NCBI GenBank assembly: GCA_030539595.1
Contig: JAUNXW010000008.1
Span: 1 to 20,796 of the forward strand
Source of the DNA: Methanocorpusculum sp.
GTDB lineage: Archaea > Halobacteriota > Methanomicrobia > Methanomicrobiales > Methanocorpusculaceae
Length of the DNA stretch: 20,796 nucleotides
Reading direction: 5' to 3'
Shown: positions 6,347 through 13,307 of the stretch, piece after piece
Position numbering within the stretch: position 1 is the first letter of the stretch
How the letters are laid out: every line of letters starts with the position of its first letter
Notes under the pieces: generated by a model
Database searches by the model: none
Seen by the model: the letters and a program-made list of their open reading frames with translations, nothing else
What the model was told of the DNA's origin: nothing
Translations under genes and position numbers: made by a program

Positions 6347-7257
6347 AATTCCTGATTAAGCAGAAGTGCTAAGATTGCCTTTTGAGCATGAAGACGGTTT
6401 TCAGCCTGATCCCAGACACCGCTCTGCATAGAGTCGATTACCTCATCTGTAATTTCCTCTCCCCTGTGTGCCGGCAGACAGTGAAGAACAATAGCGTCAT
6501 CTGCTGCGCTCTTTAAAAGAGGCATATCAAGCTGATATCCTACAAAGTCTTTCAACTTTGTATCTTTAATCTCTTCCTCGCCCATTGAAATCCATGTATC
6601 CGTGTAAATCGCGTGAGCATCTTTTGCAGCTTTCTTTGGATTGTCATAGACGATAACTTTTCCGCCGTTATCGTTTGCAAATTTAATTGCCATTGGGTCA
6701 GGCTCGTATCCTTTGGGTGTACTTACGGCAATCTCCATACCCGTCTGGACAGATGCCATAATAAGCGAGTTGCAGACATTGTTGCCGTCACCTATCCACG
6801 CAATCTTAAGACCGTTAAGGTCGCCGAATTTTTCTTTGAGCGTAAGAGAGTCTGCCATAATCTGACAGGGGTGTTCCTTGTCGGAAAGAGCGTTGATTAC
6901 CGGTATAGTTGCATATTTTGCGAACTCAGTAATCGTCTCGTGTTTATAGGTTCGCATAATTGCGCCGTGAACGTATCTGCTCATCACACGCGCGGTATCG
7001 GGAATAGTCTCCCCGCGACCCATCTGCGTATCCTTTGAGTTGAGATAAATCGCATATCCGCCGAGTTCGTGCATTCCCACATCGAATGAGATTCTTGTTC
7101 TTGTCGATGCCTTTTCAAAAATCATCGCAAGAGTTTTGCCCGCTAAAAGCGGGTGGGGAACACATGCATATCTCTGACGCTTAAGTCTTGCCGCAAGCGT
7201 CAGAATGTCTTCATATTCCTCTTCGGATAAATCAGTTATAGATAAAAAATTCCTCAT
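6343..7257 (-). CDS. argF: Ornithine carbamoyltransferase
   Basis: This enzyme makes citrulline from ornithine and carbamoyl phosphate in arginine biosynthesis. The protein has 304 residues, the normal length. The carbamoyl-phosphate loop STRTR is at residues 51-55, HPCQ at 129-132, the ornithine-side SMG loop at 224-226 and the HCLP motif at 259-262. The HCLP cysteine distinguishes it from aspartate carbamoyltransferase. It is the middle gene of the operon, with ATGA overlaps to purD upstream and fucA downstream. No other arg gene is in the window. Confidence 0.96.
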   Translation of the reverse strand: MRNFLSITDLSEEEYEDILTLAARLKRQRYACVPHPLLAGKTLAMIFEKASTRTRISFDVGMHELGGYAIYLNSKDTQMGRGETIPDTARVMSRYVHGAIMRTYKHETITEFAKYATIPVINALSDKEHPCQIMADSLTLKEKFGDLNGLKIAWIGDGNNVCNSLIMASVQTGMEIAVSTPKGYEPDPMAIKFANDNGGKVIVYDNPKKAAKDAHAIYTDTWISMGEEEIKDTKLKDFVGYQLDMPLLKSAADDAIVLHCLPAHRGEEITDEVIDSMQSGVWDQAENRLHAQKAILALLLNQEL

Positions 7258-8546
7258 TTCCTTAATTCCTTCATATGCGAGATGCGTTTTTCAAACAGTG
7301 CCTCTGTTCCCACATCTTTTCTGTATCTTACATTGCCTTTGACGTTTCGGCAGGCATTTTCAGCGTATCTTTCGGCTTCCTTAAGGGAGTCTCCAACCCC
7401 CACAAATGCCATTGTTCTTGAGGTGATTGTTTTAAGAACTCCGTCCTCTTCGACAACGTTTGCATAGTAAAGAACCGTGTTGTCAGCATCTCCTAAGGTA
7501 ATGCTGTCTCCTGCGACAGGTTTTTCGGGGTAGCCTTTTGGGACAATATATTTGCAGACCGAAGCTTTCTTTTCAAAAGATACATCGGCTGCGGAAAGTT
7601 TTCCGCTGACAATATGCTCAACGATTTTAACGAAGTCAGAGTTAAGCAGAGTCAGAACGTTCATTGCTTCTGGATCGCCGAATCTTGCGTTGAACTCAAT
7701 TACCTTAGGTCCGTCTCTTGTGTTCATGAACTGTCCGTATAAAACACCTTTGTATTGTGAACCCTCGGAAGCAAGAGCATCTACTGTCGCCTGCATAATC
7801 TTCATTGCCTGCGCATAGTCTTCGTTTGAAACGAACGGGAAGGTCTGAGTTTCAAGTGAATACGAACCCATTCCTCCTGTGTTTGGACCTACATCACCTT
7901 CAAAGGCTCTTTTGTGATCCTGAACAAGCGGCATTGGAACAAGCGTTTTTCCGTCGCAGAAAGCCATTAGGGTAAATTCTTCACCGAGAAGTCTCTCTTC
8001 AAGTATTATTATCTGGTTTTTAAGAGACAGCGCATATTCAACAGCTTCTTCGCGCGTGACCTGATCTCCCATTACCTTAACGCCTTTTCCGCCTGTAAGT
8101 CCTGTTGGTTTTACAGCTAAGTCACCCTGATATTTTTTGATGAATTCAGCCGCCTCCTCTGGTGTTTTACAAAGTTTGTATTCGGGGCATCCTGCAATAT
8201 TGTATTTTTTCATAAGTTCGCGGCAGAATCCTTTGTCGGTTTCTATTTGTGCAGCCGATTTTACAGGACCTACGCAGCCTATACCGTTTGCTGTTAAGAC
8301 GTCGGCAAGTCCTGCCTGAAGCGGAGCTTCTGGTCCGATTACAGCATATTTTATTGAATTCTTTTTTGCGAAATCAAGAACCGCGGAACAGTCTGTTTCT
8401 GCGTGAAGAAGAAACTCTTTTGAGATTTTTGCAATACCCGGATTCTTCTTTCCCATTACGCTGTATATTTCAGCGTCTTTGTTTTTATGGAGTGCCGAAG
8501 CGATAGCGTGTTCCCTTCCGCCCCCGCCAACAACTAAGATTTTCAT
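7254..8546 (-). CDS. purD: Phosphoribosylamine-glycine ligase (GAR synthetase)
   Basis: This ATP-grasp enzyme makes glycinamide ribonucleotide from phosphoribosylamine, glycine and ATP, the second step of purine synthesis. It has 430 residues, the usual monofunctional length. The N-terminal GGGGREHA (7-14) is the family signature. GLTGGKGVKV forms the ATP loop, and FNARFGDPE near residue 290 carries the metal and phosphate ligands. It is the first gene of a minus-strand operon with argF and fucA. A TATATA sequence lies only 7-14 bases before the ATG, too close for that start. A TTTATAAT tract about 65 bases upstream is the better promoter candidate. Confidence 0.97.
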   Translation of the reverse strand: MKILVVGGGGREHAIASALHKNKDAEIYSVMGKKNPGIAKISKEFLLHAETDCSAVLDFAKKNSIKYAVIGPEAPLQAGLADVLTANGIGCVGPVKSAAQIETDKGFCRELMKKYNIAGCPEYKLCKTPEEAAEFIKKYQGDLAVKPTGLTGGKGVKVMGDQVTREEAVEYALSLKNQIIILEERLLGEEFTLMAFCDGKTLVPMPLVQDHKRAFEGDVGPNTGGMGSYSLETQTFPFVSNEDYAQAMKIMQATVDALASEGSQYKGVLYGQFMNTRDGPKVIEFNARFGDPEAMNVLTLLNSDFVKIVEHIVSGKLSAADVSFEKKASVCKYIVPKGYPEKPVAGDSITLGDADNTVLYYANVVEEDGVLKTITSRTMAFVGVGDSLKEAERYAENACRNVKGNVRYRKDVGTEALFEKRISHMKELRK

Positions 8547-8619
8547 GTATCCGTATATATTGAGACTACTAATTCAAAAAGTGTTTGTTAGATTCTCTGC
8601 AGTTGTGATAATTATAAAT

Positions 8620-9645
8620 TTATTCCAAACAGGAATAAGTCCCGCGGATTTTTCCGCTGCGCATAAATACAGACTGAAGAGGATATCTGCTCCAGTGATT
8701 TTCGTAAGGACATTCGAGCACAGTTAAGTTTGCTTTATTTCCTTCGACTATTGTGTTTTTGATTCCCGCAAGTGAGAAGCCCTGCGTTGCCATATTCATA
8801 ACCTGATTAACATCAACGCGGTATACAGTATGCAGAAATGCGCATTCTTTAAACATATTCGGTTCAACAAACATCACGTTGTCCGTGCCAAGATAAAGAG
8901 TACATCCGGCTTCAAGCATTTCTTTTACGGGCGGTTTTTCAGCGCTGTTTGTTACGCCGAGAATCCAGTTTGAGCGCGGACACAAAACAATAGGAATATT
9001 TTTGTCAGCTGCTTCGTGAATCTGTTTTTTGGAAAAGTTGGTCGCGTGAATAATTAAATCAGGTTCAAGCGAGAGGGCTGTATCAATATCTTTAGTATCA
9101 GCTTCCCCTGCGTGCACGGCAAAAAATTTTCCGGCTTTTCTTGCCTCTTCAACTATTTTTTCCTCGCCCGCTCTGCCTTTAGCATTTGACATTCCAAGAC
9201 CGTCTGAAACAAATTCCCCTCCGTCGCGACCGAATATCATAGAGGTCATGTCTTTGGGAACAATTTTTTTCAAAAGTTCAGCTCCGTTAACCCCGCCCTC
9301 ACGGAAATCTGCGAAACCGAGAGTTCCCGTATTTTTCATAAACAAAAGAGTTTCTGAAATTGCGCGGGCTAAAACATCATCCGAGGTTGAATTCAAAATT
9401 TTATGTTTGATGCCGTCAGGAGGCGAGACCAATTCCGCAAGCGGCCGGTCGACTTTTGTGTCCATTGCAACCGTATCTGCGACATGCGTATGCGCGTTGA
9501 AAAATGCTGGGAAAATCCATCGGTCTGATTTTTTATTTTTTGGGCATATTTCTTTTATTATGCCGTTTTCAACTACGATTTCGACGTTCTCAAACTCGAA
9601 ATCGTCTCCGGTAAAAGCATTGCCGGATATTGTATAGGTGTTCAT
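8620..9645 (-). CDS. Amidohydrolase-family metal-dependent deaminase/hydrolase
   Basis: The protein has 341 residues. The metal motif NAHTH gives H52 and H54. Further ligands are H178 with E181 in VHAGEA, H200, and D255 in LGTDN. CPRSN (222-226) resembles the substrate loop of the cytosine-deaminase and TRZ/ATZ branch, so hydrolytic deamination of a purine, pyrimidine or related ring is the likeliest chemistry. It is clearly shorter than MJ1541-type 5'-deoxyadenosine deaminases of about 420 residues, so that role is not assigned. A good Shine-Dalgarno site (GAGGT, about 6 bases before the ATG at 9645) supports the start. It lies upstream of purD on the same strand but is separated from it by 73 bases. 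It diverges from the Sec61-beta gene. Confidence 0.8.
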   Translation of the reverse strand: MNTYTISGNAFTGDDFEFENVEIVVENGIIKEICPKNKKSDRWIFPAFFNAHTHVADTVAMDTKVDRPLAELVSPPDGIKHKILNSTSDDVLARAISETLLFMKNTGTLGFADFREGGVNGAELLKKIVPKDMTSMIFGRDGGEFVSDGLGMSNAKGRAGEEKIVEEARKAGKFFAVHAGEADTKDIDTALSLEPDLIIHATNFSKKQIHEAADKNIPIVLCPRSNWILGVTNSAEKPPVKEMLEAGCTLYLGTDNVMFVEPNMFKECAFLHTVYRVDVNQVMNMATQGFSLAGIKNTIVEGNKANLTVLECPYENHWSRYPLQSVFMRSGKIRGTYSCLE

Positions 9646-9669
9646 AACAGACCTCTTTTTTCCTCCTCA

Positions 9670-9677
9670 TTTATATG
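9670..9677 (+). promoter_or_regulatory. TATA box of the Sec61-beta gene
   Basis: TTTATATG is centred about 28 bases before the ATG at 9702, in the 56-base gap shared with the divergent amidohydrolase gene. A start of transcription at or next to the ATG would give a leaderless mRNA. AGAGGAT at 9681-9687 is too far from the ATG to be a good ribosome site for this gene. Confidence 0.5.
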
Positions 9678-9701
9678 TGTAGAGGATTAATATAATATGT
9701 T

Positions 9702-9863
9702 ATGGCTAAAAAAACAGGCGGAAGAGGACCTTCATCATCAGCAGGTCTTGTCACATACTACGATGCGGATGATAAACACGCAATTCATATCAAACCAACC
9801 TATGTACTGGTTGCGGCAGCAATTATCGGCGTTTTTATCTACGTAATCAATCTTGTAATGTAA
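9702..9863 (+). CDS. secG: Preprotein translocase subunit Sec61-beta (SecG)
   Basis: An ATG at 9702 opens 53 codons to TAA. The N-terminal half is polar and Gly/Lys/Ser-rich (MAKKTGGRGPSSSAGLVTYY). It is followed by DADDKHAIHIKPTYVLV and one C-terminal membrane helix (about residues 35-52) ending at the stop. This layout is that of archaeal Sec61-beta: a cytosolic N-terminus, the SSAGLVTYY motif and a single tail-anchored helix. The protein is the small accessory subunit of the SecYEbeta channel. The gene is monocistronic, with its own TATA box, and is convergent with the nucleotidyltransferase gene 27 bases downstream. Confidence 0.93.
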   Translation: MAKKTGGRGPSSSAGLVTYYDADDKHAIHIKPTYVLVAAAIIGVFIYVINLVM

Positions 9864-9890
9864 AGATTTCAGAAAAAGAAATATTATTTT
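9864..9890. terminator. Short convergent terminator region
   Basis: Twenty-seven bases separate the Sec61-beta stop from the stop of the minus-strand nucleotidyltransferase. The plus strand has ATTATTTT before 9891 and continues TT, which gives a T-rich tract. No hairpin is seen. A terminator role is inferred from the arrangement. Confidence 0.35.
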
Positions 9891-11069
9891 TTACGACCCT
9901 TCGCATCTGGTGTCGTATTTATCGTTCAGCAGATTCTCTTTTACGACCGATTTCGGTTCAACAATTACATCGGGCCAGAGCCTAACGCCCGAATGAACGG
10001 TTACATTGTTTCTGATTACGGAGCGCGGACCTATAACTGTATTGTGCTCAATTGAGCAGTTGTCGCCTATGTTTGTATCAATGTCTACAATACTGCCCGA
10101 TATTGTTGTGTTTGAGCCGATCACAACCCCTTTGTATATTGACGAAGAGAAGAGTTTCGCGTTGTTTTTGATAACACAGTTTTCTCCGACACTTGTATAT
10201 GGTCCGATAATTACATTTTCACCAATTGTAACTCCGTTTCCGACAAGAACAGGACCTACTACGCGTGTTCCAGAGCCTAAAGTTATTCCGTCGCCGAAAG
10301 TAACAGGACCGGTAATGTGCGCATCCTTTACAGTGAGCGAGCCGGCAACGCTTGTCGAGATGTTTTCCTGAAGTTTCCATTTTTCAGCGGCGCGAAGCAT
10401 CGCGGGGTTTCCTACATCAGTCCAGTTACCTCTCGCAAGCCAGCCGTTTATCTGGTATCCCTTCTCCATAAGAAGCGGAAACAGGTCTTTTGCGAAATCG
10501 AACTTTGTGTTTTCAGGTATAAACTCAAAAATCATCGGGTCGCATACGTAAATTCCCGTGCTTGCGAGATTTGAAAAAATCTCTCCGGGCGAAGGCTTTT
10601 CTCTGAATCTTCTGATTCGAAGTGATGCGTCGATTTCCGCAATTCCGAACTCGCGCGGGTCTTCAATACTGATTAAACCGATTGAGGTTACAGCGGATGA
10701 ATTCATGTGGTCGCGGTAGAACTCAAGCAGATTCAAATCGGTCATGTGGTCTCCGCCTACAACCAAGAACGGAGCGTCGTCAAGATACTGCTGAGCATTT
10801 TTAACGCTTCCAGCTGTTCCGAGTTTAATTTCCTCGGAGACATAAGTTATGTTTGCTCCGTAAAGAGAGCCGTCTCCAAGGGCTTTCTGAATATCATCGC
10901 CAAGGTATCCTATTGTCAATACGATGTCTGTGAAGCCGAGATTTGCGAGATGCTTCACGAGATGGACTATTGACGGGGTATTTGCGATTGGGATGCAGGG
11001 CTTTGGTCTTTCAAAAGTTAAAGGACGAAGACGCGTCCCTTCTCCGCCGCACATAATACAGGCTTTCAT
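9891..11069 (-). CDS. Sugar-1-phosphate nucleotidyltransferase with left-handed beta-helix
   Basis: The protein has 392 residues and two domains. The first (about 1-235) is a nucleotidyltransferase with the pyrophosphorylase signature GGEGTRLRPLT at 8-18 and the lysine K23 in ERPKP. The second (about 245-380) has repeated hexapeptide turns such as IGENVI, IGSNTT and IGDNCS, which form a left-handed beta-helix like those of acyltransferases. Archaeal relatives are annotated as glucose-1-phosphate thymidylyl-, mannose-1-phosphate guanylyl- or GlcNAc-1-phosphate uridylyl-transferases. The sugar and nucleotide cannot be told apart here. It makes an activated sugar for glycan or S-layer synthesis. 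An ATAATATT box about 27 bases before the ATG (near 11096) suggests a leaderless transcript. It diverges from deoxyhypusine synthase. Confidence 0.88.
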   Translation of the reverse strand: MKACIMCGGEGTRLRPLTFERPKPCIPIANTPSIVHLVKHLANLGFTDIVLTIGYLGDDIQKALGDGSLYGANITYVSEEIKLGTAGSVKNAQQYLDDAPFLVVGGDHMTDLNLLEFYRDHMNSSAVTSIGLISIEDPREFGIAEIDASLRIRRFREKPSPGEIFSNLASTGIYVCDPMIFEFIPENTKFDFAKDLFPLLMEKGYQINGWLARGNWTDVGNPAMLRAAEKWKLQENISTSVAGSLTVKDAHITGPVTFGDGITLGSGTRVVGPVLVGNGVTIGENVIIGPYTSVGENCVIKNNAKLFSSSIYKGVVIGSNTTISGSIVDIDTNIGDNCSIEHNTVIGPRSVIRNNVTVHSGVRLWPDVIVEPKSVVKENLLNDKYDTRCEGS

Positions 11070-11214
11070 TCTATTTATATTGAATTTATTACAATATTAT
11101 CATGTGGATTCAATTTTTGGTGAATGAGATTGTCCTACTCAAGCATACTGCCCGATATTATACAAAGAATATATGCGGTTTACGATACAATATATACAGA
11201 CAAAAGGTCAGAAT
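11070..11214. promoter_or_regulatory. Divergent promoter region, nucleotidyltransferase and dys
   Basis: This 145-base gap carries promoters in both directions. On the minus strand an ATAATATT box at 11093-11100 sits about 27 bases from the nucleotidyltransferase start. On the plus strand AATATATG (11167-11174) and AATATATAC (11189-11197) precede dys. AAAGGTC (11203-11209) is a fair ribosome site 5 bases before the ATG at 11215. A small inverted repeat, ATTGAAT near 11079-11085 and ATTCAAT near 11109-11115, brackets the minus-strand TATA box. Confidence 0.5.
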
Positions 11215-12153
11215 ATGTTTAAGCACTGTAATACACCTGTTAAACAGTTTATACCCAGAGCCGGTATGACCGTTAACGAACTAATAACCGAAATGGGAGA
11301 AGCCGGAGCCTACAACGGCGGAAGTATGTTCCACGCGGTTGAAGTCTACGAAAAAATGCTCACCGACCCGGATATGACCAAATTTTTCGGTCTTGCGGGC
11401 GCTATGGTTCCTGCCGGAATGGGCGGTGTTGTCTCAACGCTTATGGAAAAAGGACACATAGATGTCCTGACATCAACCGGAGCAAACTTAACCCACGACG
11501 TAATCGAAGCAATAGGCTGTCACCACTATCACGGAAAAGCAGAAGTTGATGATCTACAGCTCAGAAAAGATGAGATTAACAGAATCTATGATGTATTCCT
11601 CCCAAACGAAGCATACGAAGAGCTTGAAGGATTTATTCAGGATGTTTACTCAAGCCTTCCCGAGCAGCCCATTACAATCAGCGCCCTGCTTCGAAAAATC
11701 GGAGAAGAACTTGACACAGGAATTCTCGCAACAGCGGCAAAACATGATATTCCGGTATACTGCCCTGCATTTCAGGATTCGGTCTTAGGTCTTCAGTACT
11801 GGATGTACTCGCAGTTCCATAAAAGAACAATACTTGACGCAATCGGAGATATGCACAACCTGCTGAATCTTGCATTCAATGTCAAGAAAGCCGGAGCGCT
11901 TTTAGTCGGAGGGGGTGTTCCAAAGAACTTTACTCTCCAGACTATGCTTATGACACCAAACTCATTCACATACGTAATACAGCTTACCGGAGACCGCCCC
12001 GACCTTGGCGGACTTTCCGGCGCAACACTTGACGAGGCGAAATCATGGGGAAAGATTGGAGACGGTGGAACTGGTGTCACTGTTTACGGAGACGCAACAA
12101 TCAATCTGCCGATTCTCACAGCCGCAACGCTTGAGAGACTGGAGAAAAAATAA
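11215..12153 (+). CDS. dys: Deoxyhypusine synthase
   Basis: This NAD-dependent enzyme transfers the aminobutyl group of spermidine, or an agmatine-derived equivalent in some archaea, to a lysine of initiation factor aIF5A. The protein has 312 residues counted from ATG 11215. The catalytic lysine is K237 in GGGVPKNF. GDGGTGVTVYGDATINLP near the end binds NAD. The N-terminal VKQFIPRAGMTVNELI stretch is typical of archaeal forms. I chose 11215 over the in-frame ATG at 11173 because AAAGGTC lies just before 11215 and the 14 extra residues would be encoded over a TATA-like tract. pyrF starts directly after the stop. Confidence 0.94.
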   Translation: MFKHCNTPVKQFIPRAGMTVNELITEMGEAGAYNGGSMFHAVEVYEKMLTDPDMTKFFGLAGAMVPAGMGGVVSTLMEKGHIDVLTSTGANLTHDVIEAIGCHHYHGKAEVDDLQLRKDEINRIYDVFLPNEAYEELEGFIQDVYSSLPEQPITISALLRKIGEELDTGILATAAKHDIPVYCPAFQDSVLGLQYWMYSQFHKRTILDAIGDMHNLLNLAFNVKKAGALLVGGGVPKNFTLQTMLMTPNSFTYVIQLTGDRPDLGGLSGATLDEAKSWGKIGDGGTGVTVYGDATINLPILTAATLERLEKK

Positions 12154-12792
12154 ATGGCTGATTTGATTCTTGCGCTTGATGTTAAAGGTTCTGCCGAAGC
12201 GGTTCGCATAACCAACGCCTGCGAGGGAGAACTTGATGCAATAAAAATCGGATATCCGCTTGTTCTTTCAGCAGGTCTTGAAATAGTTAAAGAACTCTCA
12301 AAAGCTGAAATCCCCATAATAGCGGACTTCAAAGTAGCGGATATCCCAAACACCAATAAACTCATCTGCGACGAAGTTTTTTCGGCAGGCTGCTTTGGAA
12401 TTATCACTCACGCTTTCTGCGGTCACGACTCGCTTGCGGCAATAGTTGATTCGGCTCACGATTACGGCGGGGAAGCCTACGTTGTCTGTGAAATGAGTCA
12501 CCCCGGAGCGCTTGATTTTCTTTCCGGAGCAAACGCCGAAAAGATGGCAAAGATGGCAAAAGATGCGGGAGCGGACGGAATTATAGCACCGGCAACAAGA
12601 CCGGAAAGAACGGCTGTTCTTCGAAACATCATAGGAAACAAAATGAAGATTTGTTCACCCGGTGTGGGCGCGCAGGGAGCACAGCCCGAAGACGTCAAAA
12701 AATACGTTGATGCAATAATCGTCGGCAGAGCAATTTATGAATCACCAGACCCGAAGAAAGCAGCGCACGATTTTAAAATAAGATGTCTTTGA
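12154..12792 (+). CDS. pyrF: Orotidine 5'-phosphate decarboxylase
   Basis: This enzyme makes UMP from OMP, the last step of pyrimidine synthesis. The protein has 212 residues, the short archaeal form. It is a TIM barrel with the catalytic Lys-Asp array: K31 (DAIKIG), D58, K60 and D63 (DFKVADI). The phosphate loop SPGVGAQGAQ and VGRAIYESPDP follow near the C-terminus. It begins directly after the dys stop (TAAATG), so the two genes are co-transcribed and the ribosome probably reinitiates. A strong hairpin lies just after the stop. Confidence 0.96.
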   Translation: MADLILALDVKGSAEAVRITNACEGELDAIKIGYPLVLSAGLEIVKELSKAEIPIIADFKVADIPNTNKLICDEVFSAGCFGIITHAFCGHDSLAAIVDSAHDYGGEAYVVCEMSHPGALDFLSGANAEKMAKMAKDAGADGIIAPATRPERTAVLRNIIGNKMKICSPGVGAQGAQPEDVKKYVDAIIVGRAIYESPDPKKAAHDFKIRCL

Positions 12793-12816
12793 ATTGAGTT
12801 ACCTATGTAACTCAAT
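12793..12816. terminator. Perfect hairpin between convergent pyrF and nikR
   Basis: ATTGAGTTAC (12793-12802) pairs perfectly with GTAACTCAAT (12807-12816) around a 4-base CTAT loop. It begins at the base after the pyrF stop and ends 4 bases before the nikR stop, so it can serve both strands. The plus strand has no T-run directly after it. It may act as a 3'-end stabiliser as much as a terminator. Confidence 0.65.
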
Positions 12817-12820
12817 AAAA

Positions 12821-13240
12821 TTACTGTATTTTGATTGTTGTGAGTTTTACAGACTCAACGCCTTTTAATGCCATAAGACGCTCGGCAAGTTCCTTGAGCG
12901 CTTTTGCATCGCCTCTTACGAGAATTACCTCAAGACATCTTTCGTCTGTAACGTGAGAATGAATCGTTGATTGAACAATCCCGCGGTTGCCGTGCTGAAT
13001 TTCGGTAATGGCTTCCATCAACCCTCTCTGGTCGTGATCGTAAACCATAGTAATAACGCCCTGTCTCTCGCCCGAAACATCATTCATCCACTCGTAATAC
13101 GTAATGTATGAACGGATTGCGTCTCTGATGCCTTCAGAGCGTGATGAATACCCGCGCTTGTCAATGATTGAATCAAACTTCACCAAAAGATTTTCAGGTA
13201 ACGATATACCTATGCGTGATAAATCCGAATCTCCTGCCAT
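12821..13240 (-). CDS. nikR: Nickel-responsive transcriptional regulator NikR
   Basis: The protein has 139 residues. The N-terminal ribbon-helix-helix DNA-binding domain (about 8-50) has RIGISLPENLL as its strand and SSRSEGIRDAIR as a helix. The C-terminal ACT-like domain holds all four high-affinity nickel ligands: H83, H94, H96 and C102 (TIHSH...C), matching H76, H87, H89 and C95 of E. coli NikR. It is a tetramer that represses nickel uptake genes when nickel is replete, which matters to a methanogen because hydrogenases, methyl-CoM reductase and CODH need nickel. No nickel transporter is in the window. A probable operator upstream points to autoregulation. Confidence 0.95.
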   Translation of the reverse strand: MAGDSDLSRIGISLPENLLVKFDSIIDKRGYSSRSEGIRDAIRSYITYYEWMNDVSGERQGVITMVYDHDQRGLMEAITEIQHGNRGIVQSTIHSHVTDERCLEVILVRGDAKALKELAERLMALKGVESVKLTTIKIQ

Positions 13241-13263
13241 ATGATATTATTTATCGGTAGGTG

Positions 13264-13296
13264 TATTTTAGTGTTATTACTTAATCTGAATAATAC
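13264..13296 (-). promoter_or_regulatory. nikR promoter and probable NikR operator
   Basis: On the minus strand TAAAATA (13264-13270) is centred 27 bases before the nikR ATG, which predicts a leaderless transcript. Directly upstream, 13271-13296 is an inverted repeat GTGTTATT-N10-AATAATAC. The two 8-base arms differ from perfect symmetry at one position. The site overlaps the BRE position, where a bound tetramer would block TBP/TFB. Similar half-sites, GTATTACTT at 13305-13313 and GGTATC at 13314-13319, follow. The assignment to NikR is from position and symmetry, not from a known consensus. Confidence 0.6.
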
Positions 13297-13307
13297 AATG
13301 CTGAGTA

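Noticed and set aside
9248..9637. 129-codon frame antisense to the amidohydrolase
   Set aside because: The opposite strand encodes an intact metal-site enzyme. The antisense product is compositionally odd and has no promoter.
11173..11214. In-frame upstream start of deoxyhypusine synthase
   Set aside because: The extra residues are encoded over TATA-like sequence, while a ribosome site precedes the ATG at 11215.
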